The notes under the pieces: model-generated
Told to the model about the DNA's origin: nothing
Databases searched by the model: none
The model's input: only the letters and a program-made list of their open reading frames with translations
DNA from: Cloacibacterium rupense
GTDB lineage: Bacteria; Bacteroidota; Bacteroidia; Flavobacteriales; Weeksellaceae
Length of the DNA stretch: 64,000 nt
Assembly (NCBI RefSeq): GCF_014645495.1
Contig: NZ_BMLV01000005.1
Span: forward strand, 1 to 64,000
Direction: 5' to 3'
Made by a program: the position numbers and the translations under genes
In this document: positions 8,713-16,626 of the stretch, in pieces
Position numbering within the stretch: the first letter of the stretch is position 1
Layout of the letters: every line of letters starts with the position of its first letter

Positions 8713-11088
8713 TTAGTCTAAAAACAAAATCTTCTTCCACCAAGCTTTCTTTTCTTGATCAGCAGTGTAAGAGTAACCATAGCCATATTTATAGCCATAG
8801 CCATACTTATTACTATAGGTAAGATTCAGGTAGCTCACATCATTCAATACCATAGCCATTTTGCCTTTAGCGTGGTCTCTGTAGATTTGGTTGGCAAACT
8901 CTATCATTTCTTTGTCAGTATATTCTGACCTTGCCAAGAACAAAAGCACATCAGAATGCCTAATCAAGTTATAAGTATCACCCACCATCAACATAGGGGC
9001 AGAATCTATCACAATATAATCAAAATCATTTCTAGTATCTTCTAACAATTCTCTAAACTTATCACTTTCTAACAATTCATTCGGGTTAGGGGCAATTGCT
9101 CCTGAATGAATTACTTTGAGGTTGGGATTCAGTGAAGATTCTGTAATGAATCCCTCTGGGGTCGCTTTATAATTACTCAAATATTCTGATAAACCTTCGC
9201 CTTTCAATTGCATAAATCTTTTGAGCTGTGGATTTCTAATATCTGCCCCAATAAGTAGAACCTTTTTCGTTTGAGCTAACGTAAGTGCGGTATTCACCGA
9301 AATCGTGGTCTTGCCCTCTCCTTTAATGGAAGAAGAGATGAGAATGACAGGGCAAGCATTTTCTTTATTGAAAAAATACTTGATATTGGAAATTAATATT
9401 CTAAAGGACTCCGCAAAAGACGACAAATCATTTTTACCAATAACATGACTATCCCCTTTCTCTAAACTAGGGATTTCTGCTACTACTGGGATGTCTTTGG
9501 CGATTTCTTGAATTTCATATTTAGAGTGTACATACGTATCTAATGAGTTTTTAATAAAAAAGAAAACCAATGGCAAGAAAAAACCTAACCCATAAGCAAA
9601 CATCATAATTTTGCTTACATTCGGGGTCATAATCCCTGTGGTGTAGGCTGGATTGAGCACTTTTACTTTAGGGGTAGTAACGGCCAAAGACATCGATATC
9701 TCTTCATTCTTCTGAAGCAAATACAAATACAAAGCCTCTTTGATTTTCTGCTGGCGGTCAATATTTTTAAAGAAATTTTCCTGCTCTGGGAACATCGTCA
9801 TTTCATTTTTGTACTGAGCAATTTTCCCTTGTTGATAAGACAAATTACTTGAAATAAGCTCTTTGGAGCTATTGAGACTCTCCCTAATTAAACTTTTGAG
9901 TTGAGACAAATCCTTATTAAACTGTACAATCATAGGATTGGCAGGCGTTGCTTGTCTCAAGGTTTTATTTTTGAGAAGCACCAACTCATTGTATTGTGAA
10001 ATCAAACCTTCTGCAGAATTAGGAATACCAATTTGGGTAGGCAAAAGTTGGTCATTAGTCGCATTGAGCATTCTAAGCACAGAATTCACCATCTCTAACT
10101 GTGAGGTTAATTCTAATAATTTTTGTGCTCCAGTATCTAAACCACTGATGCTATTTTGAGCCTGAGTCTCTATATCAAACACATTATTAGCTCTTTTAAA
10201 ATCGGTCTTTTTGCCTTCAATATTTGAGAGTTCACTGGTAATAAGCTGTAATCTTTCACTAATAAAAGCTGCAGAATTTCTGGCTTCTAATTTTTTGTCG
10301 TTATCTGCATCTTTATTATACTGAACAATCAACTCATTGATGATGTCTTCAGATTTCTGTGGGATTGTACCTCTATGGATAACGTCTAGGATATTGGTTT
10401 CATTACTAGAATAATTAATAATAATTCCTCCTTCTATTCCTCCTGCAACATTTTTATAATTTAGAAATGAAACGTCTATAAAATTTTGATAATTGATTCT
10501 AGGATTTTTGGTAATGATAATCGTTCCAAAATCTAAAGCATAAGGTTGATTATACTGATATATTTTGCCATGATTGCCTGTAGCATCTGCAAGAATGTAT
10601 GAATGTTGATTAAGCGATTTAATTTTATACCCAGCTCCGCCGAAGATTTTTTCATTCTTTAAGGAAACTATTTTTCCATAAAAAGGAGCATCATCACCAT
10701 AAAGAACATCATCTTTAAACCTACCTTTATTCGTAAAAACAACATCTAAATTGAGTTCTTTTACCACATTGTTAATCAAAGGCTTTGCTTTGAAAAGTAC
10801 AATTTCATCAGCAATAGAATTTTTGGCCATACCCCCTGAACCCATACTTTGTAAATCATTCAGACCAATTACGCCTGTAGTTTTTTTCATAGACGTATTG
10901 AAATACACTGAAGCCTGAGAACTATAAACAGGAACGGTATACCTGATATATATTTTTGCCCCTATAATAAATAGAATTAATGAGAGAACAAACCAATACC
11001 AAACCCTAATGTATTTAAAAAGTTCTTTTTTGAATTCAATTTTTCTCACCCTTTGAGGAAGAGATTGTATCGCTTGCAATTGTTCCAT
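8713..11088 (-). CDS. wzc: Polysaccharide chain-length regulator / tyrosine autokinase (Wzc-like)
   Basis: A 791-residue inner-membrane co-polymerase that controls export and chain length of the surface polysaccharide and phosphorylates itself on tyrosine. The N-terminal part has a membrane segment (about 32-52), a Wzz-type periplasmic domain, a long coiled-coil region (about 270-470) and a second membrane segment near 500-520. The cytoplasmic BY-kinase domain shows Walker A GEGKTT (590-595), Walker A' LLIGADIRNP (612-621) and Walker B IVIDSAP (692-698). A tyrosine cluster follows at about 762-775 (YGYGYKYGYGYSY), the autophosphorylation tail. The start lies 2 bp from the stop of the export lipoprotein gene. 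No low-molecular-weight phosphatase partner is seen in the window. Confidence 0.92.
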   Translation of the reverse strand: MEQLQAIQSLPQRVRKIEFKKELFKYIRVWYWFVLSLILFIIGAKIYIRYTVPVYSSQASVYFNTSMKKTTGVIGLNDLQSMGSGGMAKNSIADEIVLFKAKPLINNVVKELNLDVVFTNKGRFKDDVLYGDDAPFYGKIVSLKNEKIFGGAGYKIKSLNQHSYILADATGNHGKIYQYNQPYALDFGTIIITKNPRINYQNFIDVSFLNYKNVAGGIEGGIIINYSSNETNILDVIHRGTIPQKSEDIINELIVQYNKDADNDKKLEARNSAAFISERLQLITSELSNIEGKKTDFKRANNVFDIETQAQNSISGLDTGAQKLLELTSQLEMVNSVLRMLNATNDQLLPTQIGIPNSAEGLISQYNELVLLKNKTLRQATPANPMIVQFNKDLSQLKSLIRESLNSSKELISSNLSYQQGKIAQYKNEMTMFPEQENFFKNIDRQQKIKEALYLYLLQKNEEISMSLAVTTPKVKVLNPAYTTGIMTPNVSKIMMFAYGLGFFLPLVFFFIKNSLDTYVHSKYEIQEIAKDIPVVAEIPSLEKGDSHVIGKNDLSSFAESFRILISNIKYFFNKENACPVILISSSIKGEGKTTISVNTALTLAQTKKVLLIGADIRNPQLKRFMQLKGEGLSEYLSNYKATPEGFITESSLNPNLKVIHSGAIAPNPNELLESDKFRELLEDTRNDFDYIVIDSAPMLMVGDTYNLIRHSDVLLFLARSEYTDKEMIEFANQIYRDHAKGKMAMVLNDVSYLNLTYSNKYGYGYKYGYGYSYTADQEKKAWWKKILFLD

Positions 11089-11090
11089 CG

Positions 11091-11870
11091 TTAATTTCTA
11101 AAAAAATTGAAAATCACGAGACCTAGCCCCACTAAACCTGAATAGGTAAGAATTTTAGTAAGAATAGGAGTCTTATTCGCTAATATTTGAGCATCTCGGT
11201 TGGGCAATGCATACAAGATGTCATTATTCTGTACGTAATAGTAAGGTGAATTAGAAATATTGTAATCTGTAAGGTCTAGAGTGATGGTCTGGTCTACCCC
11301 ATTCACGTTTCTGATTAATCTTATGTTTCTAAGATCAGCATCTTCTTTAGTCCCTCCGCCTATCGCCACAGCTTGTAAGATATTCATTTTTTCGTTGCTA
11401 TAGCTCACTTGTCCTCTAGCTCCAAACTCCCCTAAAAAAGTTAACTTCAGGTTGTTTTGTTTGATAATAACAATAGGCTCTACCAAATATTTTTTGAGCC
11501 TAGATTCTAAGTCTGCTTTCAATTCGTCTAGGGTCATTCCTTCTACTTTGATTTTACCTAACGTTGGAAAGTTGATTTCTCCTTCTTTATCGATAGTATA
11601 GGCCAAATCTGCTCCAGAAGAACCACTCCCATTGCTATTAATCTGAGAAATAGTACCTAAATTAAAGGGCTTTATCGCGATTTCATCATAGCCTGTCACT
11701 TTAATGTCTAGCACGTCTCCTACCAACAATTTATTGCCTAAAAATTTAGCTTGGGTAATTTCTGCATTATAATTGAGGTCTTTATCCATGTAAATCATGT
11801 CTTTCTTGGGCATACAAGAAAAAACCAAAAGCAATGCGAGAAAAGGAATAAAACGGGGTATCAATTTCAC
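11091..11870 (-). CDS. wza: Polysaccharide export outer-membrane lipoprotein (Wza/BexD family)
   Basis: A 259-residue SLBB-type protein that forms the export channel in the outer membrane and works with Wzc. The signal sequence ends in a lipobox (LLLVFSC, Cys19). The poly-export domain follows (LLVGDVLDIKV near 49-59, EINFPTLGKIKVEGMTLDEL near 113-132), then an SLBB segment (LTFLGEFGARGQVSY, LQAVAIGGG). A hydrophobic segment at the very C-terminus (about 237-256) fits a membrane-spanning helix. The start is GTG; an in-frame stop lies a few codons upstream, so it is forced. It is the first gene of the minus-strand locus, with a TAnnTTTG box 20 nt upstream. Confidence 0.9.
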   Translation of the reverse strand: MKLIPRFIPFLALLLVFSCMPKKDMIYMDKDLNYNAEITQAKFLGNKLLVGDVLDIKVTGYDEIAIKPFNLGTISQINSNGSGSSGADLAYTIDKEGEINFPTLGKIKVEGMTLDELKADLESRLKKYLVEPIVIIKQNNLKLTFLGEFGARGQVSYSNEKMNILQAVAIGGGTKEDADLRNIRLIRNVNGVDQTITLDLTDYNISNSPYYYVQNNDILYALPNRDAQILANKTPILTKILTYSGLVGLGLVIFNFFRN

Positions 11871-11890
11871 TACAGTCTATATTTATGAGA

Positions 11891-11898
11891 CAAAAATA
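11891..11898 (-). promoter_or_regulatory. Bacteroidota -7 box upstream of the polysaccharide operon
   Basis: On the minus strand the sequence reads TATTTTTG, matching TAnnTTTG, 20 nt before the GTG of the export lipoprotein gene. No clear TTG is seen at the -33 spacing, so only the -7 element is supported. It would drive the whole locus down to the left edge. Confidence 0.5.
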
Positions 11899-11949
11899 AA
11901 ATAAAATATTGATTAAAATAGAGTAATAAATAAAAATTCATCTGGCCTT

Positions 11950-12056
11950 TGGCTAATAGCTAGCTATTGGCTTATCGCTAATGGCTAATGGCTTATTGCT
12001 AATCGCATATCGCTCATCGTTTATCGCTTATCGCTTATTGCTAATCGCTAGCTGCC
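11950..12056. repeat. Degenerate heptamer tandem array (TCGCTTA/TGGCTAA type)
   Basis: About fifteen units of seven bases, such as tggctaa, tggctta, ttgctaa, tcgcata, tcgctca and tcgctta, run head to tail without loss of phase although the units differ by one to three bases. It lies upstream of the polysaccharide operon promoter and contains no coding potential. It is one of several 7-bp or 8-bp arrays in the window, but its unit sequence is different from the others. Confidence 0.8.
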
Positions 12057-12070
12057 AACTGATATTAGAA

Positions 12071-12126
12071 GGATTCCCCTCTTCTAGAGGGGTGGCATCC
12101 CGAGAATCGGGATGACGGGGTGTTAA
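12071..12126. repeat. REP-like double hairpin element
   Basis: Two perfect hairpins follow each other: CCCCTC-TTCTA-GAGGGG (12076-12092) and ATCCCGA-GAA-TCGGGAT (12097-12113), then gacggggtgtt. It is GC-rich against an AT-rich background. Similar short elements with the sequence GAGGGGTGGC and GACGGGGTGTT are, to my recollection, scattered through flavobacterial genomes. Function unknown; the hairpins could stabilise or end transcripts. Confidence 0.7.
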
Positions 12127-12185
12127 AAAAAAAATCTGTCAAAAAATCCCTACGCCCCATGTATTAAAAAAAACTCCACCATACC

Positions 12186-12417
12186 ATGATACATCTTCAC
12201 ATCTTTACAACTTCACCACTATACATTTTTACAGTTTCACAACTTCACATCTTCACATCTTCACATCTTCACACCTTCACATCTTCACAACTTTACATCT
12301 TTACACCTTCACAACTTCACACCTTCACAACTCCTCCACTCTCCCAATCTCCCACTCTCCCACTCTCCCAATCTCCCACTCTCCCACTCATCACCCATCA
12401 CTCATCAATTAAAATAA
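12186..12417. repeat. Degenerate octamer tandem array (AACTTCAC/CACTCTCC type)
   Basis: About 27 units of eight bases stay in phase: atcttcac, atctttac, aacttcac, accttcac and so on, then a switch near 12330 to cactctcc/caatctcc units, and finally cactcatc/acccatca. Because the period is 8, all three reading frames stay open, which produces false open reading frames rich in Phe-Thr-Ser. The array ends at the stop codon of the outer-membrane protein gene. Related arrays occur at 14840, 16295, 16449, 19250 and, reversed, at 44085. Confidence 0.9.
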
Positions 12418-13022
12418 TAACTCACCCCAATCCCAAGAAGTCTATTCCAAGTTTTACGGTAGTCATAATTAGGGTATACTTTGGTAAGCCCTTGGTCAAA
12501 TCTCACATACATTTCTAATTTATCACTGATAACATAACCAAACGCCGTAGAGGCAGAAAAACTCCATTTTTTGGTTACATCATCTCCTAATGGACCAGAC
12601 TCATAATTAATCACTGGACCTTTAAAGTCTACCGAAACGGCATAAGCGGCTCTAGGACCTACCATGAAGTAAAAATTCTCAAAGAAACCTCTGTAAAAAT
12701 GAAATTTCCCATAGAGTGCTATCGCCACAAAATCGTTTCTGTAGTATTGTCTGCCTTGTTCCAAAATGGTTTTTTCACCTTCCATACTATATTCTACCAC
12801 CGGAAAAATATAATATCTTAAAGGCGAATAAATACTTCTCTGAAAACTTTCTAAAGGAATTTCTGCAAAGACACCTAATGATGGGGCGATTCTTCCTCTT
12901 GAAAAATCATGAATTCCTTCGATAGACGAAGAGTGAACATTACCCGTCATCCCCCACTTAAATTCTTGGGAAAAAGTCATCATGCTAAAAAATAGCAACA
13001 ATACCAAATACAATTTTTTCAT
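12405..13022 (-). CDS. Outer-membrane beta-barrel protein
   Basis: A 205-residue protein with a signal peptide (KKLYLVLLLFFSMMTFSQ, cleavage after about residue 18). It continues with alternating hydrophobic/polar strands rich in Gly, Tyr and Phe, and ends in the aromatic YYFN typical of barrel C-termini. Length and pattern fit the OmpW/PorT-like barrels of Bacteroidota. The chosen start is the ATG at 13022; the frame also has a TTG three codons upstream. It is a single gene, with the glyA terminator hairpin upstream and an octamer array at its 3' end. Precise function unknown. Confidence 0.8.
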   Translation of the reverse strand: MKKLYLVLLLFFSMMTFSQEFKWGMTGNVHSSSIEGIHDFSRGRIAPSLGVFAEIPLESFQRSIYSPLRYYIFPVVEYSMEGEKTILEQGRQYYRNDFVAIALYGKFHFYRGFFENFYFMVGPRAAYAVSVDFKGPVINYESGPLGDDVTKKWSFSASTAFGYVISDKLEMYVRFDQGLTKVYPNYDYRKTWNRLLGIGVSYYFN

Positions 13023-13066
13023 TTTCTTCAAATCAATTTTACCGAGTGAATAGTTATTTATAAAAA

Positions 13067-13109
13067 CATAGAGCCTATTGTAAAAGATAAAATATCAATA
13101 GGCTCTATG
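13067..13109 (-). terminator. Strong stem-loop after glyA
   Basis: A perfect 14-bp inverted repeat, CATAGAGCCTATTG and CAATAGGCTCTATG, is separated by 15 bases. It sits 42 bp past the glyA stop in the direction of transcription and is followed on the minus strand by TTTTTATAAA, so it probably ends glyA transcription. Confidence 0.7.
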
Positions 13110-13150
13110 ATTAAACAAAGTAAATATTTTAATTTTGTTTGTGCAAACAA

Positions 13151-14422
13151 TTAACTGTTAAAAAGTGCTCTACCGTTCATCAACTCATGAACTTTCTTCT
13201 TCACCACTTCCAAAACATTGTCATTATTGATGTTCAACACCACTTCATTGATAAGTTCAGCCACTGTTTCCATATCTTTTTCTACCAAACCTCTGGTGGT
13301 AATTGCCGCAGTTCCTAATCTAATCCCTGAAGTAATGAATGGAGATTTATCATCGTATGGCACCATATTTTTATTACAAGTAATCTCCGCTTTTACCAAT
13401 GCTTTTTCGGTTTCTTTTCCGTTTACATTCTTATTTCTTAAGTCCACCAACATCAAGTGATTATCTGTACCTCCGCTTACAATATCAAAACCTCTATCCA
13501 TCATCGCTTTAGAAAGCGCTCTAGAGTTAGCAATCACTTGCTTAGCATACACTTCAAACTTTTCGTCTATTGCTTCACCATAAGCCACTGCTTTTGCTGC
13601 AATCACGTGCTCTAGTGGTCCTCCTTGAGTTCCTGGGAAAACCGCTCCATCTAGTACAGCACTCATCATTTTAGTTTCCCCTTTAGGAGTTTTGTGACCA
13701 TAGGTATTTTCAAAATCCTTGCCCATCATAATCATACCTCCTCTAGGACCTCTCAACGTTTTGTGGGTGGTAGTAGTCACTACATGACAGTGCTCAAAAG
13801 GAGAATTCAATAATCCTTTAGCTACCAAACCTGCTGGGTGAGCGATATCTGCCCAAAGGGTAGCCCCTACCTCATCTGCTATTTCTCTAAACTTTGCGTA
13901 ATCTAAATCTCTAGAATAGGCTGAAAATCCAGCTATCAACATTTTTGGTTTTTCTCTAAGGGCTACTTCACGCATTTGATTATAATCAATCAAACCAGTT
14001 TCTCTTTCCACTCCATAAAAAACCGGACGGAAATTAATTCCAGAAAAATTAACATGTGAACCATGGGTAAGGTGACCTCCCATAGACAAATCCATGCCCA
14101 TTACAGTATCACCAGGTTTCAAAACAGATAAATATACGGCAGCATTCGCTTGTGAGCCAGAGTGTGGCTGTACATTGGCATACTCTACCCCAAAAAGTTG
14201 CTTTGCTCTTTCAATCGCTAAAGTTTCTACTTCGTCTACTACTTCGCAACCTCCATAGTACCTTCTACCAGGATAGCCTTCAGCGTATTTATTGGTTAAG
14301 ACACTCCCCATCGCATTCATTACATTTTCAGAAACAAAATTTTCTGATGCAATCAGCTCTATACCATTGGTTTGTCTTTCTCTTTCTCTTTCAATTAGTT
14401 CAAAAATGATGTCGTTACTCAT
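13151..14422 (-). CDS. glyA: Serine hydroxymethyltransferase
   Basis: A 423-residue PLP enzyme that interconverts serine and glycine while charging tetrahydrofolate with a one-carbon unit. Clear family motifs are present: [14 protein letters not shown] (residues 19-32), [20 protein letters not shown] near 44-63, [10 protein letters not shown] near 89, and the PLP-lysine motif [14 protein letters not shown] near 215-228. It has the normal full length for a bacterial GlyA. The ATG at 14422 is preceded by a TATTTTTG box 19 nt upstream on the minus strand. It is transcribed alone, away from the small hypothetical gene on the plus strand. Confidence 0.97.
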   Translation of the reverse strand: MSNDIIFELIERERERQTNGIELIASENFVSENVMNAMGSVLTNKYAEGYPGRRYYGGCEVVDEVETLAIERAKQLFGVEYANVQPHSGSQANAAVYLSVLKPGDTVMGMDLSMGGHLTHGSHVNFSGINFRPVFYGVERETGLIDYNQMREVALREKPKMLIAGFSAYSRDLDYAKFREIADEVGATLWADIAHPAGLVAKGLLNSPFEHCHVVTTTTHKTLRGPRGGMIMMGKDFENTYGHKTPKGETKMMSAVLDGAVFPGTQGGPLEHVIAAKAVAYGEAIDEKFEVYAKQVIANSRALSKAMMDRGFDIVSGGTDNHLMLVDLRNKNVNGKETEKALVKAEITCNKNMVPYDDKSPFITSGIRLGTAAITTRGLVEKDMETVAELINEVVLNINNDNVLEVVKKKVHELMNGRALFNS

Positions 14423-14441
14423 ATTAGATTTAAATTTTGCC

Positions 14442-14449
14442 CAAAAATA
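14442..14449 (-). promoter_or_regulatory. -7 promoter box of glyA
   Basis: The minus strand reads TATTTTTG (TAnnTTTG consensus), 19 nt upstream of the glyA ATG. No convincing -33 TTG is seen. Confidence 0.5.
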
Positions 14450-14491
14450 AGAAATTATACAGATATTTGTGATAAGTTTATATTAATAATT

Positions 14492-14785
14492 ATGGGAAAG
14501 AAAAAATATAAAAAACAATTGCTAAAATCCTTGAAATCATTAGGAAAATCCGAACATCTGCTTCTAGAAAGCATGACCAATCTTATGCTATTGGGTGAAC
14601 TCAAAAAAAACAATATTGAGTTCAAAGATGGAGACACCTTCACTTTTAAGGATAATATTTTTGATTATAGCGAAGATAAAAACATCAGAAAAATGGCAAA
14701 ACTGCGCCATAAAATGATGAAAACCATGAATAAACTGGTAGAAAAAAATAATTTTAAAGATAAAGAAATTAAGTTTCTTTCATAA
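14492..14785 (+). CDS. Small charged hypothetical protein
   Basis: A 97-residue protein, strongly basic at both ends (starts GKKKYKKQLLK) with a predicted all-helical character: a helix at 4-35 with ESMTNLMLLGELKKN, a short middle with DGDTFTFKDN, and a second helix from about 68 to 90 (AKLRHKMMKTMNKLVEKN). No signal peptide or membrane segment. It is divergent from glyA with 69 bp between them and is followed by a 17-bp inverted repeat that could act as its terminator. I do not recognise the family. Codon use looks normal for the genome, so it is likely a real gene. Confidence 0.65.
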   Translation: MGKKKYKKQLLKSLKSLGKSEHLLLESMTNLMLLGELKKNNIEFKDGDTFTFKDNIFDYSEDKNIRKMAKLRHKMMKTMNKLVEKNNFKDKEIKFLS

Positions 14786-14793
14786 AAAAATTA

Positions 14794-14839
14794 GCCACGA
14801 ATGCACGAATTTTTAAAATATTATTCGTGCATTCGTGGC
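14794..14839 (+). repeat. Perfect 17-bp inverted repeat / possible terminator
   Basis: GCCACGAATGCACGAAT (14794-14810) and its exact complement ATTCGTGCATTCGTGGC (14823-14839) flank a 12-base AT-only loop. It is 9 bp past the stop of the small hypothetical gene. The right arm is also the head of the octamer array that follows, and single right arms recur at 16278-16294 (exact) and 16432-16448 (one mismatch), each again followed by atttac and octamers. Confidence 0.85.
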
Positions 14840-15056
14840 ATTTACAACTTTACACTTTTACATCTTTACAACTTCACAGTTTCACAACTTTACAACTTTA
14901 CAACTTCACAACTTCACAACTTCACGATTTCACAACTTAACAACTTTACAACTTCACGACTTTACAACTTCACAGTTTCATAACTTCACCACTCCTCCAC
15001 TCTCCCACTCACCCACTCTCCCACTCTCCCATCACCCATCAACTCATCCGTGCATT
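14840..15056. repeat. Degenerate octamer tandem array (AACTTTAC type)
   Basis: Units aactttac, aacttcac, gatttcac, agtttcac and variants run in phase for about 20 copies, then pass into cactctcc units and a catcacccatcaactcatc tail near 15030. It ends in a decayed copy of the CGTGCATTCG head at 15047-15056. It contains no gene; the open frames are by-products of the 8-bp period. Confidence 0.9.
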
Positions 15057-15069
15057 CGAAGCAAAAATT

Positions 15070-15951
15070 CTAAAACAAAGTCTTCGTTTCTGCCATGACT
15101 GGAACATGAATTTCTGTCCCAAATTCTGCATTCACTTTCTCTATAAAATACGCAGACAACAACGGCGAAGCCAATTCTACATTTTGGTGAACAAAGAAAT
15201 ACAGATTTTTCAAACCTTCTTTTTTCCATAGTTTAATGCGTTCTAACCAATCATCTAATCTCGCATAATCACTTTCGGCATTGGCACCTACATAGCGTAT
15301 AAAAGCCGTATCAGAAGTCAATCTCATGTGCAACATATCTCTTCTACCCGCCGTATCTACAATGATGTTGGCGATATTATTTTCTTCTAACAATTGAGAA
15401 AATTTCTCAAAATATTCTTCTGCAAACCATTCCGCACTTCTTACCTCTACTGCCAACGGAATTTCTCGAGGCCAATCTTTTACAAATTTTTCTACCCTAT
15501 CAAAATCTTTCGGTTTAAAATTATCATGCAATTGCAAGAAAACCATCCCTAATTTATCCCCGAAATGCTGTACTGAAGTAGCGTAATCTGTTACCACATC
15601 TGTCACGTTAATCAATCTTCTGAAATGCGAAACGGTGTTGGTAATTTTCGGGAAGAATTTAAAATTTTCGGGTGTTTTTTCTTTCCACGTGAGTACTTGT
15701 TCTGGACTAGGCAAAGAGTAGAAAGTAGCGTTCAACTCTATAGAATTGAATTGAGTAGCGTAATACGTAAGTTCGTCTTTGGTCCCTTTGGGATAAAAAC
15801 CTTTCAAATCGGTTTTATTCCATTTGGCACAACCGATGTAGATATTGAAATCATTTCCATTAGATGTTGCTAAAATTTCTTTGGTTTTAGGATGGTCTTT
15901 TGGAAGTGTAAAATCGATGATAGATGGGTCTGCAACTTGTCCGAATTTCAT
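15070..15951 (-). CDS. DUF72 domain protein (YecE family)
   Basis: A 293-residue soluble protein. DUF72 features are visible: IYIGCAKWN near residues 36-44, FKGFYPKGTKDELTYYATQFNSIELNATFY-type order (GFYP near 51, FNSIE near 68), then PENFKFFPKITNTVSH near 94-109 and FLQLHDNFKP near 137. Near the C-terminus FFVHQNVELASPLLSAYF carries the conserved H-N. Family members adopt a TIM-barrel fold; their reaction is not established. The gene stands alone between two repeat-filled gaps. Confidence 0.88.
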   Translation of the reverse strand: MKFGQVADPSIIDFTLPKDHPKTKEILATSNGNDFNIYIGCAKWNKTDLKGFYPKGTKDELTYYATQFNSIELNATFYSLPSPEQVLTWKEKTPENFKFFPKITNTVSHFRRLINVTDVVTDYATSVQHFGDKLGMVFLQLHDNFKPKDFDRVEKFVKDWPREIPLAVEVRSAEWFAEEYFEKFSQLLEENNIANIIVDTAGRRDMLHMRLTSDTAFIRYVGANAESDYARLDDWLERIKLWKKEGLKNLYFFVHQNVELASPLLSAYFIEKVNAEFGTEIHVPVMAETKTLF

Positions 15952-15954
15952 TTT

Positions 15955-16000
15955 GTTTTTAAAGTTTAAGGTTCAAGGTTTAAAGTTAAAGATTTCCCGC
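15955..16000. repeat. Short heptamer array (AAGGTTTA type)
   Basis: Directly upstream of the DUF72 start the bases run aagttta, aggttca, aggttta, aagttaa, a 7-bp period with drifting units. Same period as the arrays at 11950, 16227 and 53540 but another unit sequence. Confidence 0.6.
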
Positions 16001-16050
16001 AGATTGTGCAGATTTTTACCTTTAAAATTTAAACACAATGAACACTGAGA

Positions 16051-16198
16051 CTTTCACAAAGAACACAATAATCAAACCTCATCTTTGTCATTCCGTAGAA
16101 ATCTAAACCTCTTTAAACACAAAGACACAAAGTTTTTTCACAAAGAACACTATGATTGAACATCCTCTTTGTCATTCCGCTGGAATCTAATAAACCTC
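16051..16198. repeat. Two direct copies of a ~62-bp dispersed repeat
   Basis: Copy 1 (16051-16112) and copy 2 (16136-16198) share the order TTCACAAAGAACAC, then a variable 10-15 bp, then CTTTGTCATTCCG, a 3-4 bp variable part, AATCTAA and ACCTC. Between them lies aaacacaaagacacaaag, a partial third start. No coding content. CTTTGTCATTCCG-type elements are, to my recollection, frequent in this bacterial group. Confidence 0.75.
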
Positions 16199-16258
16199 GC
16201 AACTCGTATCTCGCAACTCGTATCTCCCATCTCCCATCTTCCATCTTCCATCTTCCAA
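16199..16258. repeat. 14-bp tandem duplication followed by heptamers
   Basis: CGCAACTCGTATCT occurs twice in tandem (16199-16212 and 16213-16226). It is followed by heptamers cccatct, cccatct, tccatct, tccatct. A 14-bp unit is twice the heptamer period. Confidence 0.8.
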
Positions 16259-16277
16259 AATAAAACTTTCAAAAAAA

Positions 16278-16555
16278 ATTCGTGCATTCGTGGCATTTAC
16301 ATCTTTACGATTTTACATTTTTACAATTTTACAATTTTACCATTATACCAATCACTCCAATCATTCATCAATCATCATTCATCAATCATCATCCATCATT
16401 CATCATTCATCAAAAAACCAACTCCCAACTCATTCGTGCATTTGTGGCATTTACATCTTTACGATTTTACATTTTTACAATTTTACCATTATACCAATCA
16501 CTCCAATCATTCATCAATCATCAATCATCATTCATCATTCACATTTTCTCAGCGC
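16278..16555. repeat. Two consecutive head-plus-octamer arrays
   Basis: Each copy begins with the 17-base head ATTCGTGCATTCGTGGC (16278-16294; second copy 16432-16448 with one change). Octamers follow (atctttac, gattttac, atttttac, aattttac, cattatac), then caatcact, and finally heptamers (aatcatc, attcatc, atccatc). The two copies are about 90 percent alike over roughly 100 bp, so the second looks like a duplication of the first. Together with the repeats before it, this fills the 675-bp gap between the DUF72 gene and nrdA. Confidence 0.88.
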
Positions 16556-16626
16556 ATAAAAAAGACTGCCCTTTTTGGACAGCCTCTTAATATCGTCAAT
16601 CAAAAATCGTCAATCGTAAATCTAAC

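Noticed and set aside
11950..12417. Possible CRISPR array
   Set aside because: Units are 7-8 bp, degenerate and without spacers, and no cas gene is in the window.
12186..12518. Open reading frame of 110 codons rich in Phe-Thr-Ser on the plus strand
   Set aside because: It translates the octamer array; an 8-bp period keeps all three frames open, so the frame has no protein meaning.
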